A DNA stretch of 12,946 nt from Funneliformis mosseae (lineage: Eukaryota; Glomeromycota; Glomeromycetes; Glomerales; Glomeraceae). The notes under the pieces were generated by a model. That model was not told the origin of the DNA and did not search any database. It saw only the letters and a list, made by a program, of their open reading frames with translations. Below are positions 1-9,239 of this stretch, one piece after another (within the stretch, counting starts at the first letter, position 1; each line of letters begins with the position of its first letter). The stretch lies in contig CAJVPP010002979.1 of the NCBI GenBank assembly GCA_910592005.1, positions 1-12,946 on the forward strand, read 5' to 3'. A program made the translations under genes and the position numbers.

Positions 1-1656
1 ATGAAATAAGAAGTAATAAATATTATATTTGCCACCGGAAGATAAGAAGTAGCTAATTTTTTTTTAAAAAAAAAGAAAAGAAATAAATAAAAATACATAT
101 TAGTATTTTTAAAGAAATTTAATTTAATTAAATTAAACACAAATAAAAAAATATATATATATATTATATACCAAGTAAAATTTTAAAAAGCCACGTCACA
201 CCAACCCAAAAAGCACTTGCTTGAAATAAACTCGTAAAATACGGAGTTCTCATCATTGCATCCGGTACATGTGCTGTTATGAGAACCTTTACAATTAATA
301 TATGAAACCCGATAAATTGTCCAATTGCTAGAGGTAACCCAATGAACCACGGATATTGGGTTAATATTTGAAACGCAAAAAAAAGAACTAGGAATGGAAT
401 GAGATATATGATCGTGTGTGTTGTTCGCTGTTCCAAAAGAAGAAAAATAAGAAAGAGATATATATATTAGAATTTGATAATACAATATATAAAAATGGAA
501 ATTATGACTCACTTGACCAAATAAGTATATCTTTCTATCCCCTGACTTTGTCCTTCCAGATTCACTTAAAGCTCTATTCCAAACTTTTTCGGCGCCCATT
601 TCTCGAGCAAGGTCCACAGGAGATTTTCCATTATCTTCTTTTGCATTTATATCGGCGCCGGCTTCTATTAATTTTCTCAAACACATTTGATTTCCTTTGG
701 TAACAGCCCAATGTAAAGGAGTAAAACGTGCAGTATCAACCTTTGAGATTGAAGCACCAAGTCTAATAAATAAATCTAGTGTCAAAGGATCTCCTTGATA
801 TGCAGCCCACATCAAAGGAGTGTGTTGGAGCGTATCAGGTGTATCAATGTCCATATCTTGGTATATTAGGTATAAAACTAGCATAGTATTAGAGGAATGA
901 GTTGCAAGGTGAAGCCCGTTAAATCCCTGAGAATCTCGTAAGTTTGGATCAGCTCCATGATTAATCAACAAGGTTACAATCGGAAGGTGCCCATTTCTAA
1001 AATATTTATTTTGCAAGTAAATATTCACTAATTCCGCATAATTATTCTAAATCCTTCTAACAGATCAGTAAAAAAAAAAAAAAAAACACTCAAAATAATG
1101 ACTTCAACGTTAAACGTTAAACGAACCTTGTCGCCCAATGTAAAGGAGTAGCAACTAGATCACCACCAAACGCATCGATTTCAGCTCCATTTTCGATCAA
1201 ATATTTTGCTACAACTACTTGGTTATTGATAGCAGCCCAATGTAAAGCTGTTACATTTTGTGAATCCCTATCTGTAGCCTTAGCATATCCATTTTCAATT
1301 AAACTTTTAATAATATGTAAATTCCCTTGTTGTGCTGCTTGATGAATCGTCATTCCTATTATTCGAATAAGAATGTCAATCTTGTATTACATATAAGGCA
1401 AATAGTAGCAAGCGCGGAAATCACTAATTAACAACATCCATAACCGATCTCGGAACGTTTCTATGTCTGGAAATAAGATACCTGAAAAATGATCCCCAGC
1501 GGCAGAAAACGAGGTTATATGACTCTCTGTTTTGTTTACACTAACAGCAGCGGTAGCCTTTACAGTGGAGATATTAAGACCACCTGGCGTACTTGAAACA
1601 CCATCAATACCATTACCACGCTCTGAATCATCACCTTGTATTTTTGAAGGAGCCAT
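1..1656 (-). CDS. AKR1: AKR1-type ankyrin-repeat DHHC palmitoyltransferase, N-terminal part (runs off the left edge)
   Basis: Protein S-acyltransferase of the Akr1/HIP14 family; in yeast it palmitoylates casein kinases and other proteins at Golgi/endosome membranes. I join five exons: 1656-1482, 1355-1127, 996-513, 427-172 and 52-1. Phases match at every junction (175, 404, 888 and 1144 coding nt), giving 398 residues in the window. Residues 1-59 are a polar Ser/Thr-rich head. Six ankyrin repeats of about 33 aa follow at about 60-256, with LHWA motifs at about 97, 130 and 228 and GAD/GAE turns. A linker with W and basic residues (257-296) leads into hydrophobic segments at about 301-319, 323-346, 362-381 and 382-398. 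The ATG at 1656 is the first in the open frame and sits in CCAATGGC. The DHHC cysteine-rich domain and remaining helices, expected next (yeast Akr1 has 764 aa), lie beyond base 1. The exon chain, repeat count and order match the family; no break is seen. Exon 5 is the least certain, since only 52 bases are visible. Confidence 0.92.
53..171 (-). other. AKR1 intron 4 (119 bp)
   Basis: The donor is CTTG|GTATAT and the acceptor AAATTAG|CTACTT. Phase 1. The interior is almost pure A/T with an (AT)n run. The following 52 bases stay open to the window edge and encode a hydrophobic stretch ([12 protein letters not shown]...), as expected for a membrane helix. The acceptor is inferred from this and from phase only. 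Confidence 0.65.
428..512 (-). other. AKR1 intron 3 (85 bp)
   Basis: The donor CAA|GTGAGT is close to consensus. The acceptor CTTTTGGAACAG|CGA follows a T-rich tract. Phase 0. It separates the ankyrin/linker region from the first membrane segment. Confidence 0.85.
997..1126 (-). other. AKR1 intron 2 (130 bp)
   Basis: The donor is AAG|GTTCGT, a weak match to consensus, and the acceptor is ATTTTAG|AAATGG. Phase 2: joining rebuilds the third ankyrin repeat (LHWATR followed by NGHLPIV), which fixes the junction despite the poor donor. A poly-T run (minus strand, about 1070-1086) lies inside. Confidence 0.88.
1356..1481 (-). other. AKR1 intron 1 (126 bp)
   Basis: On the minus strand the donor reads CAG|GTATCT and the acceptor AATAG|GAATG. 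It is a phase 1 intron: the split glycine codon joins the polar N-terminus to the first ankyrin repeat (DHFSG then [11 protein letters not shown]). Unspliced, the frame runs into a stop after 30 unrelated residues. Confidence 0.8.
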
Positions 1657-2034
1657 TGGAGCAATGAGAGTATCAGCTACGATCCACCCAATACATATAG
1701 TCTAGTCGATCAACTGATCAAAATCTTACCTAATCGAGATTTAAAATAAATTTTGTACAATCTTCTGTTGCATTGAAACAATTTGCTTTTTTAATTTATT
1801 AATATTTTCATTGTTTTAATCATTGTTTTTATTTACTGTCCCAAAATTCTTTTTTTTTTTTTTTTTTTTGGTCTAAATTAAAAAAATTACAAAAAAAAAA
1901 AAAAAATTATAATTATTCCATAAAAATATATTCTTTTCATTCTTTTTTAAATTATAAAATGTCAAATTTTTGTAAAGTATTAAGATCAATCAATTAATTA
2001 CATTATCATTAATAATTATAAAATGCTAGATTAA
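1657..2034. other. Intergenic spacer between the transporter stop and the AKR1 start
   Basis: This 378-bp spacer must hold the transporter 3' end and the AKR1 promoter. A run of 20 T (1850-1869) and a run of 16 A (1891-1906) face each other about 21 bp apart. Such poly(dA:dT) tracts commonly exclude nucleosomes at fungal promoters. Bases 1657-1740 are less AT-rich and could be 5' untranslated sequence. No clear TATA box or AATAAA was assigned. Confidence 0.5.
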
Positions 2035-3776
2035 TTACATTATATGCTTTTTCACGGTTAAATCTAATTCACTCACAGACCTTGTTAAAGGTAAAACAAT
2101 TTCATCTCTCTCTCTTGCTTTCCTTTCTTTTTTATCAACATCTAATTTAGCTTGATTATACATATAAAGACCGACAAAAGTTAATGTTATACCAATACCT
2201 TGGATAAAAGTAGTCTTTTGTCCAAACCATAATATACTTGCGGTTATAACGAAGATTCTTTTTACTAATGACGCGATTGAATAAGTTACCGGGGAAGTCA
2301 TCGATAAAATTGATAACGCTAAAATTGCTTGAGCAAAATGAGTTGTACCATTTAGCCAAAAATAATATATTATTGTCCATCCACTTGTAGTATTGGTTAC
2401 AGATGAATTAAAGTACTCTAATATTAAATGAAAACCATCATAATATAACCACATTGGTGTCATTAGACTAAATGCCGATAAACTTGAGTAAAACAAAACG
2501 TTCAATTTATCCAATTTATGTGTTTCAAATCCGGGATGTTTTTCATTAAAAAGAATTTTCTTTGAGAAAATATTTTGTGCAACAAAAATTACAGTAGATG
2601 TTAACGCGAATAAGAATCCAATAAAACTTGATGCCGAAGAAGAAGCGCACGCGAGCATAACTCCAATTGTAAGTGGTATTAATGATACATATACCGGATA
2701 TGAATAATTTACTCCAAATCCGAATTTGTAAAAGAACACTGTAAACAACGGAGATAATGCCTAAAAAAGGTAGGAAGGTTTTTTTTTTTAAAAAAAAAGG
2801 ATTGCTACTCGCTTCGCTTTCTTTTCCATTTGCACTCTCCTTAAATTCTTACCTTGATAGTGTGGACGAAGCTGACGGGAACTAGAGCCGTGGCAATACT
2901 TGAAAGAACATGGCTCCCTATTTGAAACAAGCATAACGGTAAAGTTCTACGTATAATTCCTACACTTGGACTTCGAATTCTAGTTAAACCCATTCCTTGT
3001 CCAAAAGCGTAACAATAAAATCCAACAAAGCCAAATTGTACCCAAGTGAGAGTAACTGGGTAATTAAATTGATTTAATAATTGTTTACCAGAATTATTGG
3101 TAATAGCCGATGAGGCATACCACAATAAACAATATACTATAAATTTCAATGTATCGTATTTTAATGAATTAAATATGGATCTTTTAAAGTTTACAAGTGA
3201 AAATTCCTTATTGACTGAAGGCGATGTTAATTTCTCGGATAAATATGGTTTCGCCGAATTCATCATATTATTAATAATAGGATTAACCTTTTCCTTTTCT
3301 ACCTCTTTATACTGTTGACGTAATTTCCCTAAAAGACTGTTGGACTTGTATTGTGCTCCAAAATCTAAACTTTGCATCCCAATAAATCGGGAAGTTTTTA
3401 AACTATCAATATATGGTGTTGGATGTATATTTGGTGCCGCTGAAGGTAATGTATAACTTTCTTTTGAAAACGATCTTTTTCGTGTTGGTCCTTGTTGTTT
3501 TGCTTGTTGACCACTGCTGTATCCGTTTTTTACAAACTCTGTATCTATCCGAGGACCATTTCCCACAACTCCATTTGTAGTTGCCGTTGTAGTCCTTGTG
3601 TTGCTCATGTTAATATTAGATGTTTGAAACGAAAGAGAGTTATACGGATTAGTTGCTCGTCTTTTTGAGGTAAATTTGGGTGTAGGATAAACTTGAGGTG
3701 TTGTAGCTTCTAATCCAGGTGCATACACGCTAGTAACGGTCACAGGTGAAAACTCTTCTGGAGGATTGGGTGGCAT
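2035..3776 (-). CDS. TPT/SLY41-like transporter of the drug/metabolite transporter superfamily
   Basis: Exons 3776-2853 (308 codons) and 2760-2035 (241 codons plus stop) give 549 aa. The family (triose-phosphate transporter domain, relatives yeast Sly41 and SLC35 carriers) moves phosphorylated sugars or nucleotide sugars across ER/Golgi or plastid membranes; the substrate here is unknown. Residues 1-200 are polar, rich in S/T/P/N/Q and basic clusters, probably disordered. The carrier domain is at about 211-510 with roughly ten hydrophobic segments. Key motifs are SGKQLL (229-234), SFVHTIKALSP with Lys308, SLIPLTIGVMLAC (334-346) and SLVKR with Lys475-Arg476; this lysine and Lys-Arg pair correspond to phosphate-binding residues in plant TPTs. 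The charged tail ends KKHIM, with lysines at -4 and -5, so it is not a canonical KKXX signal. The start ATG sits in AACAATGCC. Sly41 has 453 aa; the extra length here is mostly N-terminal. No defects are seen. Confidence 0.93.
2761..2852 (-). other. Transporter intron (92 bp)
   Basis: The donor AAG|GTAAGA and acceptor TTTTTTAG|GCATTA lie in phase 0. Joining restores the family motif in which the conserved lysine ending exon 1 (SFVHTIK) meets ALSPLFTVFFYKF of exon 2. Unspliced, the frame stops three codons into the intron. Confidence 0.93.
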
Positions 3777-4653
3777 TGTTTTAAAGTATATTAAAAAAAA
3801 AAAAATTGGTAGAAGTTTGAGGAGCTAAATTAATTTTTATAACCTATCAAACATTGCTCGAAAATTATGGAAAATTAACTAAAATTGATGTCATTTACTT
3901 AATGATATATATTTATAGTTCCTGATTTTTAATGAGCCGGTTTCAGTGTCTTTTCTGATTTGTCGAGATTTGGTCACCAACATTCGGTTATATAAACAGA
4001 ACAGATCTAAAAGATAACATCTGGACTTTCTATATATATCTGCATTTGTATAAATAGTATCGGTAACTCGGAAGGTTATAATTGTAAAATAGGAAATGAT
4101 ATATGCTTGATCCTGTATAATCAATCGGATGTAATAAAAATTAAAAAAAGAAAAGAAAAAAAAAAACTTTTTTGTTTCGAAATTGAAACTTTTTATTTTT
4201 ATTATACTGAAACATCTAAATAAAAGCAGATCACAATAAGAAATTGTAAATAAGTTAAATAAGTCAAAGATTTCAAGTATATACTTTTAAACAACTGAGG
4301 GGCCGAATTGTTGAACGCCTCAGATAGTCCTACATTCACTTAATAGGATTTTTCTATTTTGAGAATACAGGATCACTTTCATATTAAAGTAATTATTTTC
4401 GGATATTTTTTGTTGGTAATCCAATCAATCAAGAAAGGAAAATATACCAGGTTTCAGAGTTTAACCTTATTTATACATGGTCTATATATAAAATTGGAGG
4501 TTGATTTCTTTAACAAACCTCCATTAAATCGATTATATCATAAAGTTTAATCTTGTAGAGTTTAAATGAAATCAAGATAATTATTTTGTAGTGATGAATA
4601 CCCGATTTGTCCAACTCAAACTGATTTACGAGTTTTTTTATTTGGTAAACACA
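3777..4653. promoter_or_regulatory. Region upstream of the transporter gene; probable promoter, no intact gene
   Basis: Bases 3777-3810 directly before the start codon are A/T homopolymer-rich on the plus strand and probably lie in the 5' leader or core promoter. The stretch 3890-4650 is less AT-rich than what follows. It contains two open frames (4124-3891 minus, 77 codons; 4359-4550 plus, 63 codons) that show no recognisable motif. A short inverted repeat CTGAGG / CCTCAG (about 4295-4322) has a 17-nt loop. I see no TATA box I would defend. Confidence 0.35.
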
Positions 4654-4790
4654 AGATTATATAGGACCTTTGCAATAGACTGCTGGGAAAATCAATGGTT
4701 TTTAGGTCAAATTATGTTCAGATTTAGCATTATCTAATTTTTATTTTTTCCCTCTTCTCTATTGCAAAAGGTCCCCATTTAATCGTCTAT
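4654..4790. repeat. Inverted repeat, MITE-like or large hairpin
   Basis: Left arm core GGACCTTTGCAATAGA (4664-4679) pairs with right arm core TCTATTGCAAAAGGTCC (4758-4774), one extra base in the right arm. Weaker similarity extends both ways: GATTATATA versus GATTAAATGG outward, and a GGGAAAA motif inward. The total span is about 130 bp. No target duplication is evident, so whether it was mobile is an inference. Confidence 0.5.
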
Positions 4791-5710
4791 CAAACTCGTT
4801 TTTTTGACGATCGTTATCATGATACAATATGACAATCATACACAATACGTTTGGCATTGCGTTAATGATAAAAAGTTAGGAAGGGTTAAATTTACATACA
4901 AATAAAGATATTTGATTTTATGTTTAAATAATTATATTTTACTTTATAACATGACTCATTTTAAATAATAATATTTAAAGAAAAAAAAAAAAGATTGGTT
5001 TTTTTTTTTAAAATGATAAGATTAAAAACGGTTTCAATAATTGCTTTGTAAAAAGGTAATTTGTTAGACAATTACAAAATATAATCTTTTAATTTTATTT
5101 TTTTTCAATTTAATTACAAAAATAAATTATTATAAAATGTATTTTTAATAAATTGTTTATTTAATATTAAAAAATTAACTAATCATTCAAAAAGTTAATT
5201 TTTTTTAAATATATCTTATTCTTTTTATTATTAAAAGATAAATAATAAAAAATATTTTTTAAATTATAAATATTAATTAATAATATGCTTTTTTATTTTA
5301 ATAGTTTAATAATATTATTATTATAATAAAAAATCATGTTAAAAAATTAAATAAATTTTAAAAAAATATATTATATTATTTTTTAATTTTTAACTTTTAA
5401 AAAAAAATTATTATAAAGATATCATAATAGAAGTTTTAAACAGTATATTATATACTCATTATACCTATGCTTAATATGACATATAGTTTCAAATAAATCA
5501 AATATTACTTATACTAATTTTAACTTTAATTCTATATCACAAATTAAAGTAATAACTATAATAAATAACAATTGAAAAATATGATTTATATCTAAAAAAA
5601 AACTAAGTTTTTAAATTGTATAATAAAAAATGAAATTTAAAGGAAGTGATATAATATTACAATTTATTTATATAAATTATATATTCTATAATGCATTAAA
5701 TATATAAATA
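4791..5710. other. Very AT-rich gene-free stretch
   Basis: From about 4,970 the sequence is nearly all A and T, with long poly-A and poly-T runs and TTAATA/ATTATT words. Every frame is broken every few codons. I find no transposon ends, RNA gene or coding signal. Confidence 0.6.
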
Positions 5711-5887
5711 TTGTCAACAGAGCAATTGACCAATCATAATGAAGTCACATGAATAACGCAATATGATAATCTTCTAATCTAAAATTCTGAAAATATTAAG
5801 AATTCTGTAAATTCTAAAAATACAGAGGATCTACATAATTCTGAAGATCTTCCAAATACTGATTATAATCCTAATTTTACAAATTAA
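5711..5887 (+). pseudogene. Fossil C-terminal coding tail, protein not identified
   Basis: One plus-strand frame reads as about 58 protein-like codons rich in N, S, E, T and D, ending NTDYNPNFTN and TAA at 5885-5887. It stands out from the flanks, where all frames are random. Two internal stops interrupt it: TGA at 5750, explained by CGA to TGA, and TAA at 5780, explained by CAA to TAA. The word AATTCTG recurs three times (Asn-Ser). I do not recognise the family. It ends 24 bp before the LTR-like segment, so it may have belonged to the same element. It could also be a chance low-complexity frame. Confidence 0.4.
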
Positions 5888-5910
5888 ATAAAATCTAAGA
5901 TTATTTAGTG

Positions 5911-6231
5911 TTATACTTATTTTTAATATTCTAAATTTTATTGTTATTTTTATTATACTTTATATTTTTATTATTTTACAAATTCTCAATATATTTATTT
6001 TACTTATATTTTATTTTACTGAATTAGTTAGCTTATAGCATAGTAATTAGTTAGCCATGATAAAAGAAATTTTGTATAAATAGATAGACTTTTTACTTAT
6101 GTTGTAAATAAACTTTTTTGCAGATTTGTAAACTCTTTTACGAATACGAGTTTTAATATTAATAAAGAATCATTTAAAAATTTATATTTTTTGCCTCTTT
6201 ATGTCTTTATATAATCTAACGTGATTCTTAC
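5911..6231 (+). mobile_element. LTR-like segment of a retrotransposon (possibly solo)
   Basis: The segment begins TGTTATACTT and ends GATTCTTACA, so it has the TG...CA form of an LTR. Inside are a good TATA box (TATAAATAG, about 6077) and AATAAA signals at about 6106 and 6159, in the U3-R-U5 order expected of an LTR of about 320 bp. No second copy is present in the window. The flanking five bases do not match, and I could not identify a primer-binding site or polypurine tract. The start is therefore approximate. Confidence 0.4.
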
Positions 6232-7381
6232 ACAATATTTATAATTGAGTTCATCATCTGAATTTTTTAATTAAATTGTTTATAATCTCGTCTTTCAAGC
6301 TTTTATACTTAATAGATTTATTTAAGTTTAACGTGTAAATTTAGTAAAGTTAAGAGTTAAGTAGATTTTAACATCTTGACTACAGTAGATCGCAATTAGA
6401 AATTTTAAGTAAAGACTTGATAACGTGATCACTCCAAGTTGAAGAATTCTATGATAACAATATACAGTTTAAATTTTCTCTTAAATACATTTTTTAATGA
6501 TTTAATATTAAATAAATTTTTTTTTTCTTAACAGTTCTCTATTTTTAATAAATAATTTGTAAATAATAAAATTATTTTATAAAATCCATTTATATGTATA
6601 AGGTTGCTTGATAAAACCTAAAGTTTTACAAATCATCTAAATGATAAAAGATAAAATTTAGTGAAACTATATTAAAACCTTATTAAAAAATCTGCAAACT
6701 TTAAGAAAAAGTAAAACTATATCAAAGCTTATAAAAATGTAAAACTATATTAAAATCATAGTAAAAAATTAGCAAAACTAAAGTTTAGACATTTTGTCAA
6801 ATTTAAAATGAATTTAAACAAGTAATCTTATATATGTAATTTATTATAAAAATTTATTATTAATTAATATAAAATTATTATTTTTTTATTAATATTTTTT
6901 TAAATATTTTACATAATTTTTATTATATAAAATATTATTTAGAATTTAAAACTTTTTTTATACTGTATGTCATTGTATACAGTATCTTTCAAAAATAATA
7001 CCTCTTATGATTAATACTTGAATACTATTCAATATATATATTAACCTAGTTACAAATAATATTCAAAGATTTTTCAAAATTAAACTTTGTGAAAATTAAT
7101 TAATACTTAGATATAATATTATTTTGTATAGTATCTTTAATAATAACATTTTCTATTACTTAAACGTTTTTCATAATTTTTATATAAAGAAAGAAAAAGT
7201 ATTAAATTTTTCTTAATATTTGTGAAACTGAATTGAAAAAAGCTATATATACAATAAGAAGAAGAAAGTAAATTTAATATTTTTTAATATTTATTTATTA
7301 AAGTTATATAATTGTAATCTTCATATATATTATCTTTTATATACTATATTTCTCTTAAAATAATATCTGATACTTTATAAA
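6232..7381. other. Gene-free AT-rich stretch with short diverged repeats
   Basis: No open frame of note. Three imperfect copies of a GTRAAACTATATYAAA word occur at about 6661, 6711 and 6740, within 6655-6785. A 9-bp inverted repeat ATACTGTAT / ATACAGTAT (6960-6968 and 6977-6985, 8-nt spacer) is perfect. The rest is simple A/T sequence. Confidence 0.5.
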
Positions 7382-7383
7382 TA

Positions 7384-7554
7384 CAGTTAATTTTAATATA
7401 ACAAACTCTTGATATAATGAATTTTTTAGACAAATATAATAAAAATACTCTTATTATAGCGAATTAGCTAATCAAATTTCTTAAAATCTTTACTATAGCC
7501 TTATAGTGAAGTTGAGGTCTAGAATATAGAATTTGTTATAACAAGAGTTGACTA
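7384..7554. mobile_element. pogo/mariner-type MITE, diverged (171 bp)
   Basis: The left end reads TA|CAGTTAATTTTAATATAAC and the right end, read inward on the other strand, TA|TAGTCAACTCTTGTTATAAC. The two TIRs align over about 26 bp with one gap (TATAACAAAYTC shared). TA lies on both sides, the usual Tc1/mariner/pogo target duplication. The terminal CAGT is mutated to TAGT at the right end. No coding capacity. It resembles the 10,024-10,221 element in its ends and in an internal CTATAG / TATAGTGAA motif. Confidence 0.65.
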
Positions 7555-7556
7555 TA

Positions 7557-8214
7557 CTATTTAATTTGAAAAATCACATTTTGATTAAAACCTTAGTTAC
7601 TGTATATAGTGATATATGATAATTAATAAAAATTTTTAATAAATAATATTATATTACAAAAAATTATATTAATAATTTATAAATAATAATAATAATAATT
7701 TTATTATTATTATTATTATTATTTATATTAAATATAAAATTAATATTAAATAATAATAAAAAAATTAATCTTATAATTTTATATCAATTATATTAATTAT
7801 ATATTTATATTATTTTATAAATTATTATAAATATTAATTTTATTTTGACTTTGTATAATAGTAAAATATACTTTTAATATTAAAAAATTATATATTTAGT
7901 TTTAATTTAAAAATATTTATATAATATAGAATACTATTATAAAAAAGTATTTATTTAGATTACAATATGATTAATTGATAGTCTTTCTTACTACCTCCTA
8001 TTTAACATATTACTTTTAGTTAACTCTTTTTAACTAAATTTTCAATTTATAAATATTTTTTTTACAAAAAATTATTTTATAGACGTTTCTATTTTACTAA
8101 CATTTTATATATTAAATTATATATTTAAATAATATTTATACTGTAACTGAATTATTAAATTATGACTGATCTACATAATATAACCTTAATAATGACATAA
8201 TTACTATGATCAAT
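7557..8214. other. AT-rich gene-free stretch with an AAT/ATT palindrome
   Basis: At about 7682-7732 a run of AAT trinucleotides is followed by a run of ATT, making a nearly perfect palindrome of about 20 bp per arm. The rest is A/T filler with stops in every frame. No RNA gene or transposon end recognised. Confidence 0.55.
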
Positions 8215-8349
8215 ATAATTGATATATTAGACATATTTAACATATTTTATATAATTAACATAGTTAATATAGTTAATTTAATTAATTTAGTTAAAATAAT
8301 TAAAATTGTTGAAATAGTTAAAATAGTTGAAAAAGCTGAGATAGTTAAT
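8215..8349 (+). repeat. 9-bp tandem array, consensus ATAGTTAAW, 15 units
   Basis: Fifteen consecutive 9-bp units keep exact phase (8215, 8224, 8233 ... 8341) with substitutions but no indels. The unit is about ATAGTTAAT/ATAGTTAAA, varying to ATAGTTGAA and AAAGCTGAG. In the frame starting at 8206 (ATG) it is open for 59 codons to TAG at 8383-8385 and reads as an Ile-Val/Ile-(Asn/Lys/Glu) tripeptide repeat. Phase-preserving drift and conservative third residues (N/K/E/D) could mean past coding, but it may just be a minisatellite. No homologue recognised. Confidence 0.6.
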
Positions 8350-8385
8350 ATATTATTCTATATATTTGAAAAAATATATATATAG

Positions 8386-9035
8386 AATTCAGTTATTTGA
8401 ACTTTTAGATCAAGACCTAGATTCAGATTTTTGAATATACTTAGTAAACATTTCTTAATAATTTGTGTACACTTAGGTTATCAAGTAATACTTAATTTTA
8501 TTATCATATTTTATCTTTTGTTTAATAATTTTTTTATTTTTTTATTATTTCTTTCTTATATTTTTATATATTTAATCAATAAACTATTTTTATCGTAATT
8601 ATCAAGTTGTGTAATACTTTTATAATAAGTATTTGAATATAAATATTTACACTTAGAATAAATATTATTTAATATAAATTATGTATTTACTATGTAAATT
8701 TAAAAAGAATAACCCTTGACATTCTATCTAACTGATGCAATTTGTAAGGATTACACATTAACAATACAAAAAACTTTAATATAAAAATAAAAAATTTTTC
8801 AATTATAAATTAATCATAATATTTATTAATTAAATATATATATAATATTTTTACTAAAATTTTTTATAATAATATATTTATTTATATTTACTTGTTTATT
8901 TAGGTAATAATCAGTATAATTAATTTTTAGTAAATTAAAAATATTAATAAAATATTTTTTTAGTAAAACAGATATTAATAAAATATATATTAGCTAAATT
9001 AAATTATTAATCAAATAATAATAATTAATGTTTCA
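8386..9035. other. AT-rich gene-free stretch
   Basis: Nothing supportable is seen: no frame beyond noise, no terminal repeats and no tandem structure. Bases 8700-8770 are slightly less AT-rich but show no recognisable signal. Confidence 0.55.
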
Positions 9036-9231
9036 CAAAATCAGATCAGATCATATTTTATCTAAATTTGATTTAATCTGATTTTCATTTTTCAAAATCT
9101 GAATCTGATTGAATCTGATAGATCTGATGAAATTTCAGATCTAATTTGAATCATATAGATTAAATCTCAAATTCAGATCTGACAAATTAGTTTAAATCCA
9201 AATCTAATCCAATTTAGATCTAAAAAAATTT
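9036..9231. repeat. Cluster of AATCTGA / TCAGATC words in both orientations
   Basis: More than a dozen copies of RATCTGA, its complement TCAGATY and close variants (AATCTAA, AGATCTAA) are packed into about 195 bp. Local inverted repeats include GATCTGA / TCAGATC around 9121-9141 and AAAATCAGAT / AATCTGATTTT around 9039-9086. This could be a decayed short satellite or hairpin-rich end of the neighbouring 52-bp array, which shares the word GATCTGAAA. Confidence 0.6.
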
Positions 9232-9239
9232 ATTAAAAA

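Noticed and set aside
183..512. Extension of the AKR1 exon 3 frame past 513 to 183 (minus strand)
   Set aside because: Read-through of intron 3 into exon 4 in the wrong frame; a GTGAGT donor at 512 and restored family sequence downstream show it is spliced.
416..703. Plus-strand open frame of 95 codons
   Set aside because: It is antisense to AKR1 exon 3, with no family likeness.
1682..1740. Possible 53-bp intron in the AKR1 5' leader (TTAG|GTAAGA ... CGTAG|CTGATA)
   Set aside because: The sites fit GT-AG, but the length is far below the other introns here (85-130 bp) and no evidence requires it.
2156..2380. Minus-strand open frame of 74 codons
   Set aside because: Out-of-frame shadow of transporter exon 2.
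3097..3318. Plus-strand open frame of 73 codons
   Set aside because: Antisense to transporter exon 1, which has clear family motifs.
3891..4124. Minus-strand open frame of 77 codons upstream of the transporter
   Set aside because: No motif, and no splice site that would join it to the transporter start; probably chance.
4359..4730. Plus-strand frames at 4359-4550 and from ATG 4594
   Set aside because: No recognisable domain, and the second overlaps the inverted repeat at 4654-4790; likely noncoding.
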